Assembly: GCA_016721245.1 (NCBI GenBank)
Contig: JADKIQ010000021.1
Span: 1 to 35,558 of the forward strand
DNA from: Sphingobacteriales bacterium
GTDB lineage: Bacteria > Bacteroidota > Bacteroidia > Chitinophagales > JADIYW01
Length of the DNA: 35,558 nucleotides
Direction of reading: 5' to 3'
Positions within the stretch are counted from its first letter, which is position 1; every line of letters begins with the position of its first letter. Positions 34,548-35,558 of the stretch are shown here, in pieces. The notes below the pieces were generated by a model. The model saw only the letters and a program-made list of their open reading frames with translations. It had not been told where the DNA came from and did not search any database. A program made the position numbers and the translations under genes.

Positions 34548-35558
34548 ATGAATGAAGAAAGTGAAATAGAAGATATAGAGCGAAGAAGGGAATGAAAATA
34601 TAAAAATTGAAGTCCCTTTTGATCCTTCTCAAATAAATATAAAAATTGTACCGAGAAATATTGGACAATTGGTTGAATTATTAGAAGATAATCAAATTTT
34701 GATTCCTAAATATCAGAGACTTCAAATTTATGGAATGATACCAAAAAAGTAGGTTCATTGAATCTCTGATGTTAGATTTGCCCATCCCTTTATTTATTTT
34801 GATGAAGGTGATGATAAAAAATGGTATGTATGGATGGCCTTCAAAGAATGAGTACTTTAGAGCATTTTATGATTGGAAAAGGCGTAGTAGGAATAATAAG
34901 AATCAATTAATTCTTCAAAATTTAGAATTTTTAACAGAATATAACGGAGAAATATGGGATAACTTACCTAAGGATATCAGAAGAAGAATTAATTCAAATC
35001 AAGTTACTATAAACCTTATAGGTAAAAGGAACACCTGATGAAGTAAAATATACAATATTTAGTAGGATTAATCAGGAGATGTGCCATTGAAAGCACAAGA
35101 AATTAGAACAGCTTTGTTTCAAGGATATAGAGTAGATTTCTTAGAGTCATTAATTTCTGAAAAGTCAGAATCTGGAAATTATTTTACAAAGTAACCGACG
35201 GTTCGGTAAAATCTAAACGACAAGAAGATTTAGATTTTATTTCTAGATTTCTTTCATTTTATTTAATCGATTACAATTTATATGAACCAGATATGGATAG
35301 ATTTATAACTTTGGGTACCAAAAAATACCTTCTGTTTTAGATGAGCAAAATAAAATTATTTTAGATTTTATAAAAGCATTAAACACTACTTTTGAAATAT
35401 TTGGGAGAGATTCCTTTAGAAAAAGATTGAAAATGTCAGATTCAAGAAAGCCTATAAATAAACCATTGTTTGAAGTTATTTGCATTTCCTTTTCTAAACT
35501 TACTGAAATACAAATATCAAATCTTATTTCTAAAAGAATGAATTTGTAAATGAATTTG
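34548..35558 (+). pseudogene. DUF262 (GmrSD N-terminal-like) protein, frameshifted and cut by the window edge
   Basis: The pieces join into a classic DUF262 domain: ILIPKYQR (the P.YQR motif), then SRFIESLMLDLPIPLF, a hidden VDGLQRMSTLEHF (frame change near 34825-34835; DGLQR is the catalytic-type motif), QNLEFLTEYNGEIWDNLPKD, and RINQGDVPLKAQEIRTALFQ followed by GYRVDFLESLI. The C-terminal part (LFEVICISFSKLTEIQISNL) runs off the end. At least seven slips occur in 1 kb, and this span is visibly more AT-rich than the genes before it. DUF262 proteins include the GmrS half of type IV restriction enzymes and various phage-defence genes, so a defence role is possible. The start ATG at 34548 follows a -7 box by 19 bases. 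Confidence 0.75.

Overview
The window looks like a piece of a Bacteroidota chromosome, probably an environmental or wastewater-type genome with moderate to low GC. The evidence is a recognisable gliding-motility gene gldC, a DUF4286 gene, the Bacteroidota-type promoter pattern TTG-N17-21-TAnnTTTG in front of several genes, few Shine-Dalgarno sequences, and proteins of clear Bacteroidota flavour. No tRNA, rRNA or CRISPR array was seen.

Layout. 1-2.6 kb: small and mostly frameshifted genes: a MarR regulator cut by the window edge, a pirin, an unknown minus-strand gene, a GNAT remnant, a CDGSH iron-sulfur protein and a DUF4286 gene. 2.9-6.8 kb: an intact class II (B12-dependent) ribonucleotide reductase converging on an Old Yellow Enzyme homologue, with a strong shared terminator. 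6.9-13 kb: a frameshifted outer-membrane transporter, then a minus-strand run of broken small genes, a four-copy repeat protein and its upstream partner, a PDZ-MORN protein. 13.1-15.1 kb: an intact ABC-F ATPase.

15.3-26.1 kb is the core: a nitrite-to-N2O respiration island of two converging operons. The plus-strand operon is norC-norB-norQ-norD followed by a 6-pyruvoyl-tetrahydropterin-synthase homologue. The minus-strand operon is an alginate-export-type porin, nirK (a lipoprotein copper nitrite reductase fused to cytochrome c), a nirV-like gene, a SCO copper chaperone, norE and a norF-like small membrane protein. An NsrR-like Rrf2 regulator is divergent from the porin. Both operon promoters carry a CRP/FNR-like dyad about 42 bp before the deduced start. 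NirK would make NO, NorCB would reduce it to N2O, SCO would serve copper delivery, and NorQ/D would mature NOR. No nitrate reductase or N2O reductase is present in the window.

26.1-34.5 kb: gldC, then a TetR-controlled efflux operon holding one TolC, a MacA/MacB-like ABC module and an EmrA/EmrB-like MFS module. The TetR promoter sits inside an 18-bp perfect inverted repeat. 34.5 kb to the end: an AT-rich, broken DUF262 (GmrSD-type) gene running off the window.

Indel frameshifts are common in some stretches (1-2.6, 7-13, 26.9-35.5 kb, and nirK) and absent from others (RNR, ABC-F, nor operon). Many can be undone with a single base, often in a homopolymer, so consensus errors are at least as likely as real gene decay.
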